Source: Polymyxa betae (taxonomy: Eukaryota; Endomyxa; Phytomyxea; Plasmodiophorida; Plasmodiophoridae). From it: a stretch of DNA of 28,389 nt. The stretch spans positions 1 through 28,389 of the forward strand of contig RBZT01000506.1 in NCBI GenBank assembly GCA_003693705.1. Direction: 5' to 3'. Numbering within the stretch: the stretch's first letter is position 1; each line of letters opens with the position of its first letter. A model generated the notes under the pieces. The model was not told the DNA's origin. It saw nothing but the letters and a program-made list of their open reading frames with translations, and made no database searches. Position numbers and translations under genes: made by a program. Shown here piece by piece: positions 10,201-20,060 of this stretch.

Positions 10201-10978
10201 GGTCCTGGTCCGTGGAGGCACTGCTTCAGGATTCAATCTTCGACGATATTCGTGATGGGTTCCCTCCATCCGCATCTAATGATTATGAGAACTATCCGGA
10301 CATGACAATTCCCAGACTGGTCCCTGATAAGGTTCCCATCATACCTCCTCCATTTGTAAACAAAGATGTGACCATTCGTTCATCCGAATCTGGCTCATTA
10401 CCTCCAACATGTCCACCGATCAATCATTCAGTGACGTCTGATTCTGGTGACGAGTCTTCTGCCGATTCAGTATCATCGCGGGCGAGTACGCCCGCGGTTT
10501 CATCACGTGTCTCGTATCGAAACGATGCTAATCCAGATGGTGAAAATGCTGGGATCGAGATGGCATCGTCATCATCTTGTTCGACAATGTCTCATGATGA
10601 AGTCCGTTCTGCTGCTGAGTCCGAGATCACATCGTCATCATCTACCAGCACGACCGACTCTGTGCCTGTCTCACAGCAGGTCGTTACTGTTAAAGCAGAT
10701 GAACCTGAACCTGATCGGAAATCTGGTATGATTAACATCTATATTTTCTGCATTTTTCTCCGTTATTTATCGTTATGTTTTGTCTTTTTTAATCAGCGAA
10801 TTGAATATTTGTATGTACAATATGTGAGTTATGATACATTTCTGCAGGTTCTGTATCCAAATTTCTCGTCTATGGCTTCTCTTCTCTTGGCGGTGTAATC
10901 ATCTTGACCGTTGTGGTCTGTTTATTCAAAAAGCGAATTCAAGGCAAATGTTGTCGCTCGTCTTATATTCCTGTTTGA
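7260..10978 (+). CDS. Signal-peptide/membrane-anchored atypical kinase of the F-box-like family (disrupted)
   Basis: The ATG at 7260 starts a signal peptide (MSLNAIVWIAAVAALAAFSS). Supported exons: 7260-7414, 7444-7500, 7535-7589, 7634-7926, 7985-8290, 8342-8527, 8626-8763, 8910-9334, 9541-9918, 9973-10725 and 10848-10978. The long helical N-terminal region matches the F-box-like units nearby, for example RLPLFVDS versus ELPFFPLI. The kinase domain spans 9541 to about 10290: glycine loop GSGLYGTVFRG, VAIK lysine, hinge ELIPGHTLADW, catalytic loop HNDLHCGN and metal-binding LDFGLAS. The loop has His where most kinases have HRDLK Lys, and the activation segment is very short, as in atypical or small-molecule kinases. 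A Ser-rich linker, a transmembrane helix (GGVIILTVVVCLF) and a basic Cys-containing tail follow. This topology would place the kinase on the lumenal or extracellular side. Defects: a 1-nt frameshift near 7842-7845, TAG at 10137-10139 and an unresolved exon 1/2 phase. Probably a young pseudogene or an assembly with errors. Confidence 0.65.
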
Positions 10979-11290
10979 AACTGCCTGTCACTTCATATTG
11001 TCTATACACATCTCTTTTTACCTTTTCTACACAATGTTCCAGTACAGTTATTCCGCTGTGCTTATCTCTCAAATGATCTATAGACGATATCAGAAATTCA
11101 TAGTCCATCGGTTGTGATTTAATTTAGACTAGGAGGCCGCTTCGTTTCCAACTACGACAGGCCGAAGAAATACTAACTGGACCTTTCCGAACGAAACCAT
11201 TCCAGATAGATATCTGTGGATTCCATGTCAACCGTTTAGTAGTTGCGACAGAAGTTAGGAGAGTCTAATCATAGTGGCAACATCAGCATT
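10979..11290. other. Intergenic, nothing seen
   Basis: The 3' flank of the kinase gene. Only short ORFs with no domain-like content on either strand. Confidence 0.5.
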
Positions 11291-11557
11291 TTAGACTTCA
11301 TCCGTCCAAGTCGTTTGTCTTGGGAAACGTCCCTGGTTTCCAGCCGATGCCAATGGAGTGACATTTGGGGGAATTTTGGCGACGAGGCGATTCCTGCCTA
11401 TGATATCCCCCACGATGGTCTCAATACCAAGTCCTATGGAGAAGAACATCAACTCGACGTCATCAACAATAGTCGATTTAGTATTCTTCTCTATGGAATC
11501 CCACAGTCCTGACGCCTGTATTTCATCGGCGTCTCTTTTCGTAGGGTCCCTTACTGC
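11291..11557 (-). CDS. Coding-like fragment, unknown
   Basis: The minus strand is open for 89 codons between TAA at 11558-11560 and TAA at 11291-11293. The translation is coherent, including IEKNTKSTIVDDVELMFFSI, then GIETIVGDIIGRNRLVAKIP and a Pro/Thr-rich end. An ATG occurs at 11447-11449 and would give 52 residues. The opposite strand also has an ORF but of poorer composition. It is probably an exon or gene relic. No family recognised. Confidence 0.3.
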   Translation of the reverse strand, partial: AVRDPTKRDADEIQASGLWDSIEKNTKSTIVDDVELMFFSIGLGIETIVGDIIGRNRLVAKIPPNVTPLASAGNQGRFPRQTTWTDEV

Positions 11558-11560
11558 TTA

Positions 11561-12006
11561 GACCGCAGTTTTCAGCCCATCCTGATTTTAACCAAGGGTC
11601 CCTCCTTCAACGCCAATTGTCGAACAATCAGTACCATACTTAAATTCTATTTATAATGATTTTATCTCTGGATTTGCATTCAAGGTGCGAGTAGCCGCCA
11701 TTGAAAACACGACTTGAAATAAAAGCAGAACGCGGGCGACAACGCGATCACCTCGCGGAGCTCCTCGAGGAATCAGCAAATTTCTCCTGTAGACAACAAC
11801 GTTAATAGATATGACAGCGACTGTGTGCCTGGGCAGAAGCCATTTTCGCCAATCTATTAAGAGCGTTAATGGTCTTAATTTCCCAGTCCATTAAACCTAA
11901 AACACCGAATTAGACGTCTGGAATATGATCAATATTTCGAAACAATTTGGAAAATACCGTCGCAAACCATTTTAATTTCCTCAGGAAAATGAGCCTTAAA
12001 CCGCCA
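11561..12006. other. No gene seen
   Basis: Mixed-composition DNA, no ORF of convincing composition, no RNA gene or repeat recognised. Confidence 0.45.
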
Positions 12007-12186
12007 TTACACGATTTGTAATGTATATAATAACGGCAAGCGCGGGTCAGACGGGTTCGCGATGTTGGCATCATTGTAAGCTTTAGAGGCAGCTTCCGCC
12101 TTCGCTTGCGCTTGCTTGTAGAGGTCAACCACGACGACGACATTTTGAATGTGGATGAAGCGCGCAACAAAAAAAGCCCGTCCCAT
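12007..12186 (-). CDS. Short Ala-rich ORF (59 aa)
   Basis: ATG at 12184-12186, TAA at 12007-12009. After a hydrophobic start (MGRAFFVARFIHIQNVVVVV) comes a helical Ala/Lys-rich stretch (DLYKQAQAKAEAASKAYNDA). A longer ORF lies in a different frame of the same strand but has much less protein-like composition. It could be a small membrane or secreted peptide, or an exon. Evidence rests on composition alone. Confidence 0.3.
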   Translation of the reverse strand: MGRAFFVARFIHIQNVVVVVDLYKQAQAKAEAASKAYNDANIANPSDPRLPLLYTLQIV

Positions 12187-12330
12187 CCGTCGACGGATAT
12201 ACTCGCTCCTATAGTTGTTGGCGTGACTGGGAAAGGGCAGCGCCCTCTATAGAGTCACATCTTCACATCGGCGAGACGGCGTCAATAATCAGTATAATGG
12301 GTGCCTGTCTGAATGTCTAGTATTTTTGTT

Positions 12331-12372
12331 TGGGGCTTTTTTAGGGGCGTTTTAGGGACTTTTTTTGGGGCT
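12331..12372 (+). repeat. G-rich, TTTTAGGG-like tract
   Basis: Four G runs separated by T-rich spacers, including TTTTTTAGGGG and CGTTTTAGGGA. It resembles degenerate TTTTAGGG telomeric units and has weak G-quadruplex potential, although the spacers are long. Confidence 0.4.
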
Positions 12373-12632
12373 TTGTATGGGCTTACAAAGTATAAATCAG
12401 TGGCAACGTGTTCTGATGGAAGACTATCGTGTTTGCCTGTGTCAGGTTCTGAGTTCGAGTTCAATGCTGGTGATTGCTTTGTTTATTGGTTGGATTCCTG
12501 ACTTCCAAAAAATTGTCAAGTCCCGTCGAAACTCCGTGAGCCAGCAAGGGCGCAGCACTGGCTGCGCGGCCTTCAAATTCTCTTGAGTGACATTACATTA
12601 TCGGCCTAATATACCCGTACTCTACTAAGCTG

Positions 12633-12798
12633 ATGATCGAGCCTGCTGCCAGAGTTGATACGTTACCGGCGCCCGTCTCGGCCACTATGAACTATGTTAC
12701 CGACGCTGTCGAACGTCATGGGCTTGAAACGAAACCGGCCTGGACTACGAATGCGTGACGCCAGGCTATGTCATCATCGGACTCCGCAATTGGGTGAG
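12633..12798 (+). pseudogene. Frame-broken gene fragment
   Basis: One frame from the ATG at 12633 reads MIEPAARVDTLPAPVSATMN… up to TGA near 12758. A second frame then continues as LDYECVTPGYVIIGLRNWV up to a GTAACA donor-like site at 12799. The two parts join if one base is restored near 12735. Composition is protein-like on both sides of the break. No family recognised. Confidence 0.3.
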
Positions 12799-13020
12799 GT
12801 AACATTGTACATCGGGCGTATCGATTCACTGATTTATGTTACACCGCTCGGAGTGATTTAAATTCACGAGACTTCCCTAAATCTCACCTCGGTGACCATC
12901 GACCTAATCTTTGAATTCTGGAATCCAGTTTCGAATAGATCAACTTCCAGAGCTGCCCAATTACTCTAACGGTTTATAGATCCAGTTTGTCCAGGCTGTG
13001 CCGCTTTCTGACAGTTTATA

Positions 13021-13959
13021 CAGTCCTTCCTCCCAATAACGACCCTCTTTTATAACGTCAGTTCCATAGAAGCCCGATAATGTTTCTTTGTACTGATATT
13101 TTTCTATGGACTCTCTAACAACGACATCTCCATAGAAGCCCGATAATGTTACTTTGTACGGATATTGTTCTCTGAATTCTCTTCAACCACATCAATGACA
13201 TGGCGGCGCGGCCCACCCCTCTATAACGACGTCTCCATATATGCCCGATAATATTACTTTGTACGGATACTGCTCTATAGATTTCAATCCTCTACATCGA
13301 AATCGATGACATTGGTGGCGCGGCCCATCTCTGTCAGATGAGATTCTTATGGGGCCATTTGATTATCATCTCGATCCTTAACAATACAAACTTGATTCTC
13401 TACCATTGCCTCGCACCCATAGACTAGCCAGCTGGAAGGATTAGCAATAAGTCTGGCGCTCAGCCCTTATATCTCATGGTCTATACTCTTTCGAGAAGAG
13501 AGAGTCGTTCGGGATAGCCGAGAATCTGCTGATTGCCGAGCAGACAGTGATAACATAACAGAAAAAACTCGACTCGCTGAGCTAGCTTCTGGAAGATTGG
13601 TGGTATCAGATCCGCGGCTCGACTATTTCTGGCATTGTAAGAGACCTTAGGAAGTACGAAAATCAAGTGAACAAACTGACGTTAACGATGACAAATCGAA
13701 GCGCATCGAAAATTTGTTAAGCACTTTTCAGGATAACCCCCCAAGATCTAAAAGAAGAACTTGAAGTTTGTAAAGCTGTAATTTTGTATCTATTCGAAAA
13801 ATAAGCCTTAAAACAGAAAGAAACGGTTGTATAACTGCTGCGGTTAAAACATGCAAATGGTGCATAGCCCGTTAGGAACCCCATATACTTTTATAACGAC
13901 ATTGTCACTATAGAGAAAACCCAGGCAGTGTCGTTATAGAGAGGGAGGACTCAGGACTG
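13021..13959. mobile_element. pogo-like non-autonomous DNA transposon (939 bp)
   Basis: The left end reads CAGTCCTTCCTCCCAATAAC. The right end, read in reverse complement, is CAGTCCTGAGTCCTCCCTCT followed by CTATAACGACA. Both ends are flanked by TA (13019-13020 and 13960-13961), the target duplication of Tc1/mariner/pogo elements, and CAGT…CTCCCTCTATAACG is the typical start of pogo/Tigger/jerky ends. Inside are three subterminal repeats (about 13055, 13122 and 13228), each with CCATAGAAGCCCGATAATGT or a close variant followed by CTTTGTAC. No DDE transposase is visible; a 61-codon minus-strand ORF at 13481-13666 is not recognisable. Confidence 0.6.
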
Positions 13960-13961
13960 TA

Positions 13962-14643
13962 TTGTCGGCATTCATCATGAACGGATATAGTGTGACAATG
14001 TCAATTTGATGCGGAGATGTCTGAACTGGAATAGCGGACCTTCGTATTAAGCAATTTGCATCTCTCTCTCTGTCTGGCTATTCACGATGTTGATAGATGG
14101 TTTACTTTCTCCTAGGTTAGCTGAGACAGACCACGATAGCGCATTCGACAGCATTTCAATGGCGCGTTATGAATCCAGCATCTGTTACAAAAAATACAGC
14201 GACACAGTGTCATTACGAATTGCTCAATTTACAACTACGGTAAGCGGTAATGATACAGAACGAATGAATCATCACTCAGCTGCATAAATGTTTGAACTGG
14301 GCTTTGCTGACATTCGCTTTAGGACCCTCAGCTGTTGTATCATCATTCGGTAAACACATTGAAAGCTTATATAAATTGTGCAGATTTTTCGAATAAGCGA
14401 CCCAGGCCAAAAGTTCGATAAACAGAGTATTTACATACGTATCGTTAGGCCAGCTTAAGCCGAAAGAAGCTCCACAAACCGACGTGAGATTTCTGCACTG
14501 TTATAGATAGATTGATCTGATAGCGAAAACTATCCCAACCTATTTCAATTCTATATTTGTAATCACAATTCGATTGAAGTTTTCAAATTTTAAATGAAAA
14601 GAGCTCATTATATTTGTTGATTCATTGTCTATCCGATTGTTTG
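13962..14643. other. Intergenic with a dispersed 21-bp repeat
   Basis: Nothing coding is convincing. Bases 14118-14138 (TAGCTGAGACAGACCACGAT plus A) recur exactly at 23202-23222, with related flanking sequence, so this is part of a dispersed repeat. Confidence 0.45.
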
Positions 14644-14922
14644 CTAACATGATGTCGGGACCCACTGTGTTTGGAGCGCTAGATATCCATCACAGCCGCG
14701 TTCGTCTTTCATAATTTTATCGACTTCACTTGGAATGGCGAATCTTACAATCAAAACATAAAATGCCAAAACTCTGATCGGCCTACAACTTTCGGCATTA
14801 TTTCTAGTGCAGTAGAAGATAAGTCGGGATGGGTTCCGCATTTGGCAACAATTATTCGGCAAATTCGTATTCAGAATCTCGATTTCATCCTCTCCAGACT
14901 GTCGGATATAAACTGCATCCAA
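14644..14922 (-). CDS. Hypothetical ORF, low support
   Basis: A 92-codon ORF with acidic and Cys-containing stretches (YIRQSGEDEIEILNTNL, then a hydrophobic VLAFYVLIVRFAI, then an acidic/basic end). It lies 235 bp downstream of the aminopeptidase stop on the same strand. Long ORFs also exist on the plus strand here, so the coding strand is unsure. No family recognised. Confidence 0.22.
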   Translation of the reverse strand: MDAVYIRQSGEDEIEILNTNLPNNCCQMRNPSRLIFYCTRNNAESCRPIRVLAFYVLIVRFAIPSEVDKIMKDERGCDGYLALQTQWVPTSC

Positions 14923-15157
14923 AACAGGCCTCGCATTGTCGCTGGGTTTTCAGGATACGAGCTCAGAGCTCAGGTTGTTCTTTACCAAATCTGTTTCAGC
15001 TTTCTAAAGACGATAATCACACTAAAGACAAACCGGTTTGCAATTGGCAATGTCAATCTGTTGCATAGCTGCGAAAGGCTGTATAAGGATGATAAAAGCC
15101 ACAATAGCAAAGTTAATCTAAATTTTTGGAATGTGATTTGAAGAAAGAGCGAGGTCG

Positions 15158-18100
15158 TTAATTATGTGACAAAGGACTGCACGCTTCTTGCAGCCAGCGT
15201 AACGCTTTCGGATCCATTTTCGCCAAAATAGGTGACAGCTTTTCCAGACATTCTTGGTGATAGTTGTTGAGCCATTCGAGCTCACTCGGTGAAAGCAGCG
15301 AAACATTGATAAGCTTTTTTTGTATCGGGACCATAGTGACCTAAGCGCTTGCTTAGTGGGTAAAGAGGCAGAAAACAAAAACTGAAATCAATCATAGTAC
15401 ACAGTCTATTTGAGCATAATGCGAAATGGATTCCAAACAAACGTGAAAATTGGAAAAATGAATTAAACGAGGATTGAGTTAGAACGACATGGTATTGGAA
15501 AAATGGAAAATGTTATCAATTTCTGCATAAAAAGTCGCTTTAAAATTTAGACTGCAACTGGAAAATATAAGTGATACCGTCTCAAAGGTCATCCAGCCAG
15601 CAGAGCCAAAATTATGCTCAGTTTCCGTCGATTTAATCAACATCACATTCTCGATACGGATACCAAACTTGCCCGTTTCATAATAACCAGGTTCGTTCGT
15701 CACCTTAACAGGAGGATTAGTTTGCAAATCGAAACAATGATAAAGCACCAGAATTTCGATTCAGCAAATCCACGAAATGAGTGATTACCGTCATTCCAGG
15801 TTTCAAGGCGGTTGTCGCGCTCGCAATTCGTCTAAGCAAAGCGCTGATGCCATGAGGGCCTCTATAACTCATTACTCAGCTCTAGACCGGCAGAATAGAG
15901 AAGCGGTCATACTCGTGGACACAGAGGAAGCTGCCGACACCATGACCTGTTCCATGGTTGAAGTTGAGCCCAACCGACCATAAAGCTTCACGAGCCAATA
16001 CATCCAGCTGGTGTCCAGTTGTACCTCCTAGAAGCATCCATTATGAGTATCAAATCTTGGAGAGAAACTGGATTATAAAAAACTACAGCAGAAAATGAAG
16101 AGATTACAATAATAAACAACAAACGATAAAAAAATTGAGTTTTGAGTGATAGCATATCACAACGCCAAGTGCATACTGTATGTGCACAATAAAAAAGTAA
16201 AAGAATAAAGGAGAATAAGAGAAACCAATCAGGAAAGAACGATATAGAAATGAGAAAAAATGAAACAGAAATTAAGCCGCAAAACATTACCAGGGAAGAT
16301 GGCTTTAGAGAGGCGAATATGTCCAATAAGCACACGAGTAAAGCAGTCGATCTCTTTCGAGCTGGGACTGCCGAAATGCACCGTCCTCGTCACATCTGTG
16401 GTTCCATCCAGATACTGGCCGCCGCTATCCACCAAATACATCTCATCCACGGCCAGTTTCTATCAGAAAAACACTCAGCTGCGATTTCGATAGGGAAGGC
16501 AGCAGGACGTACTCGCGCATGGCCTCGGATGGGATGATAGTGGATGACGGCGCCATTCGGGCCCGAACCTGAAATCGTCCCGAAAGACAGCCCTTGGAAA
16601 TCGGCCATCTCGGAACGATATTTCTCCAAGCGATCGGCAGCTGAAACTTCATCCAAATCGCTGCAAACTTTACGTCAGTAAGTAGAAGGCAAAGGAAATT
16701 TTCGAAACGATGTAAAGCTCAAAGCAAACGAAAAGAAGCGGTATCTCTGAAAGATTATCACAGAAAGTGAAAAGATCAGAGAAGCGTTTTAAAAACGAGA
16801 TAAATGCTACAATTTTTAGACAAAGAGAAAGCATCAAACTTCTTTGCAATTTTTGAAAACGGGAAGCAGAAAATATCACAAACAAGGAAACATTACAAAA
16901 GTTCAACGAAGAAGAAAAGCACCGAGGAACCAACAAAGCACAGAATTACAGAGAGCCGTTCGAGCTTGCAACATAATCGTCCAGCCAGGACAGATAGCGA
17001 ACAAGAGCGGCGCCATCACGAATATGGCATTGACGCATGCCTTCAAGCTCGCATTCGTTCTTGATCGCTTTCAGATCCTCGACGGGACTCGCCTGCTCTT
17101 TCACTTGACATTTCGACAACGCAAGATAGATCGCCATCGAGCTTTGATTCGGGTCCAACCACGCCACCTGATTACGGAAAGATTTTGTAAATAGAAAACA
17201 AAACAAAATGTGATACCTGGTCAGATTTTGTTCGTAGGTTTTCGAATATCGAGCTGTATGGATGAACGATGATGCCAAGATCGTTCAAGTAGGCAGAAGT
17301 ATCAGGCGATAGCTTCGCTGAGTCGATGTAAAGCTCAACGGCGTTGTCGACGGAGACGACAGCAAAGGCGAAGAACACGGGATTGTAATCGATGTCTCGA
17401 CCGCGAAGATTCAGCAGCCAAGCGACGTCGTCAAGAGCACAGACGACGAAGAAATGAGCGCCTTGCGCTAGTAAACTCTCTTTCACTCTGATTCGAAACA
17501 AGGTGAGATTGAGAAAACGGCAACATTGAAAGTACAAACTTTTGAAATTTCTGAGAAGCAGAAAGGCCGGCGTATTTCAAGGGTAGGATGGAGACCGGAG
17601 CAGAGGGCAATGGAGGGCGTTCTGAGCCCCAGATGGCATCGACCAGATTCGGGGACATCTCCTTAATCGCTTTAATTTTCAGCTCTTGAAGCTGACGATA
17701 GAATCCCAATGAGGTCACTGTTGGATCAACTATAGATAAAGCAATCAGCGAAAACGTTCAGAATACCAGCAGGAGAAACCTCATAAAAATTGTGAGAAAA
17801 ACCCAAAAACATTTGTGTGCATGGAGAGATTTGATCACAACTTTTCAAGAAAAAAGACAAAACATTTGGATTCTTTTGAGAATTAACAGACAAACCTGCA
17901 AGTACCGATTCTTTGGTGAGATTCTTGCCAAGCCATTGTTGAATTGTTGGAACATCAGGATTTCCTTGCCGCATCAGGCGCCATGCTTTGGCCAGCTCAT
18001 GTTCGGCTTGATCGAAGTACCGACCATCGGTCCATAGCAAGGCTTCAGTAGCAGTTACGAGAGCTGTTCCAGACGATCCAGTAAAACCGGTCACGAATTC

Positions 18101-18468
18101 TCGGCGCTAAACAAATAGAGAAAATCAGCAAAAAGCCAACTATATCGAGAATTATTATTGATCCCAGAAGCATTTTGGAAAATTTTAAAGGAAGAGAAGA
18201 ACAAAGACGCAGACCAAATAAACGGATTTGAATGATGGATGAAGAATGGATAAAGATTCGACAAAAAGCCACCGACTTTATGGCATTCGGCTCGGTATTC
18301 GGATTGATGTGGATCCTCTGAAGGGATCACCAAGGCGTCAATAGCGGCGGACGCCATCGTCGCCCGAAGCAGAGTCAGGACGCGCTCAGATCCAGACATG
18401 ACAGCGCCAGCCGATTTTAACATCAACACAACCAAAAATATAAAGCTTATCTGTGGCGGCAACTTCAA
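15158..18468 (-). CDS. Xaa-Pro aminopeptidase P (M24B), 11 exons
   Basis: Exons (high to low): 18277-18468, 17896-18106, 17540-17729, 17217-17487, 16950-17167, 16513-16660, 16291-16459, 15913-16027, 15789-15861, 15578-15703, 15158-15340. All junctions are GT-AG and keep phase, giving 631 residues. The enzyme removes an N-terminal residue preceding proline and uses two metal ions, usually manganese. The N-terminal creatinase-like domain shows HQSEY and [13 protein letters not shown]. The pita-bread catalytic domain has metal ligands D421 and D432 ([20 protein letters not shown]), H495 ([10 protein letters not shown]), E533 (NEPGYY) and E547 (GIRIEN), plus catalytic H401, H491 and H504. The spacing matches the family exactly. 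An upstream ATG adds a hydrophobic signal-like leader (…[16 protein letters not shown]), while the in-frame MSGSERVL would give the usual cytosolic start. Introns range from 49 to 289 nt. The gene appears fully functional. Confidence 0.93.
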
Positions 18469-18483
18469 TATCGAAACTTAAAA

Positions 18484-18820
18484 GTGCGCAGTCATTTCAG
18501 CGTAAAGGTTAAGAAGTGCGCAGTCAGCAATGAGGTCAAAGTTTCGCTTTTCTGACACCTATAAAAGTGAGATTGCATTCCAAAGGCTGCGTAATCAAAA
18601 CAGCGCCACTTGGATTGGAATGCAAATTCTACAAGTTCGTCGATCTTGAAAAGAGCGCGCATTCATTTTATTGTAAAGGTTAAGACGTGCGCAGCCAACA
18701 ATGAGCGCTAAGTTTCGCTTTTCTGACACCTGAGATTGTATTCCAAGGACTGCGTAATCAAAACAGCGCCACTTGGATTGGATTGAAAATTCTAGGTATT
18801 ACCAGTTCGTCGATCTTGGT
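18484..18820. repeat. Two-copy ~170-bp tandem repeat upstream of the aminopeptidase
   Basis: Copy 1 starts at 18484 and copy 2 near 18653. Both share GTAAAGGTTAAG, TGCGCAG, AAGTTTCGCTTTTCTGACAC, CTGCGTAATCAAAACAGCGC and AGTTCGTCGATCTTG in the same order. The array begins 16 bp from the aminopeptidase ATG, so it would include or replace its promoter. The 3' part recurs at the right end of the window. Confidence 0.75.
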
Positions 18821-19164
18821 CAACCGGCGGCGCTGTATCCTATGTGCATCATGGCCGATAGTTCTCTGGCATTGCCTAAATAGCTACCAGTGCTCCTACT
18901 TCCAGGCTCGGAGCGATTAATCATCTCACCTATTTGTAATACCATATGCGTTCGGCACCATCGAATCGAACTCATCTATCCTATCCCATCAACCCTCCTC
19001 TTGTCTAAACGCTTAGATACACCATAGCAGCATTTGTTATTGGCACCGGTGAGGATTTCAGCTGTGAATGAACGCATCGCTGAAATTGCGAATCTCAGAG
19101 TCGTCGTATTTTTCACGAAAAGATCGGTCTTTTTTTCTATATTTTCAACATTTGATACTCGATT

Positions 19165-19409
19165 GTTTCTTTGTGGCCTTTGTATTATCGTCATAACTCC
19201 TGTGATTCGATGCCTATGGGTTCTGGTCCTTGTGTGGCCGCTGCCTGCAGGATTATTGTGTTTAGTAATATCCTCCTATCAATTGGACCTTCAGCTGGCC
19301 TTCTATGAGAAGAGGGATCTGTCTGTGTAATCGGCAAACTTGCTGGACTTGATTTACGTCTCAAGGTATCTCAGCAATCGTATTTTTCCCACTTCTTTAA
19401 CATCACTTT
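19165..19409. repeat. Dispersed repeat, copy 1
   Basis: Contains CTGGACTTGATTTACGTCTC and TTTGTGGCCTTT plus CAGCTGGCCTT, which recur in the same order at 21438-21560. It is the 3' continuation of the NHL-like pseudogene on the minus strand, so the duplicated unit extends beyond the stop codon. Copy 2 has a deletion in the middle. Confidence 0.65.
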
Positions 19410-19839
19410 TTACGAAGATACCAACGGGTCGTAATTTCTCGCTTCTTCGCCGCAATCTGCTGCATGTTTTGCTAGTGCGTCAATTTCCTCGCTTTGTGCC
19501 ATCTTTTCTTCAGTGTGACTCGCAATAAAGTGCAGTTCCACTTCGTTTGTTTTCACTTCAGTTCCTCTCCGATTAACAGCACGACCAGGCTTGAACTTAA
19601 ATTCAGCATCCATGCTCGATCCGTCCTTGAAACCGGGACTACCAATGCCAGCCACGGGGCCAGTTCTTTCGTGTTTTTCGACAACACCTACGAATGGCAT
19701 GGCTATCCTTATCAGCAATGTAGATCGAGCCATTTGCTGTCAATGGCGACATCGGAGCGTTGATTGCAGAAAGCTGAGTTCGTTCAAAAGACGCGCGTAA
19801 AAACACGCGGTCTTTCCCGTCACAATGGTCAAAACGACG
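19410..19839 (-). pseudogene. NHL-repeat (beta-propeller) protein fragment
   Basis: On the minus strand the upstream frame reads …SPLTANGSIYIADKDSHAIR, the classic end of an NHL blade (Asn-Gly-x-Ile-Tyr-Ile-Ala-Asp…His-x-Ile-Arg). After a 1-nt frame change near 19690 the next blade follows as GPVAGIGSPGFKDGSSMDAE with FKFKPGRAV. NHL repeats form beta-propellers used for protein or RNA binding. The end is a charged tail with VELHFI, KHAADCGEEARN and DPLVSS then stop. The frame is closed upstream by TGA at 19840-19842, so only about two blades remain. A paralogous tail lies at 21600-21720. It is probably a truncated, frameshifted relic. Confidence 0.6.
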
Positions 19840-20060
19840 TCAGAGAAACAGGTCGTCAAAGACGCCTCCGGTGGGACCGACCACGATAATTCGCGGTCCA
19901 GCATGACCGGACTTTGTTGTTCAACAATCGGAGTTCTACGAATCGCCCAAGTTTCGTTATCGTAATACGAAGACGGGATTGCTGAGTTTCGAACAGTGTG
20001 GAAATGTCGATTTTCGATCGTCGTTGTTGATAGGCAGCTGGGTATTGCGTAGTATCGGGG

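Noticed and set aside
12331-12372. Strong G-quadruplex
   Set aside because: Four G runs exist but the spacers are about 4-9 nt and T-rich, so stability is doubtful; described only as telomere-like.
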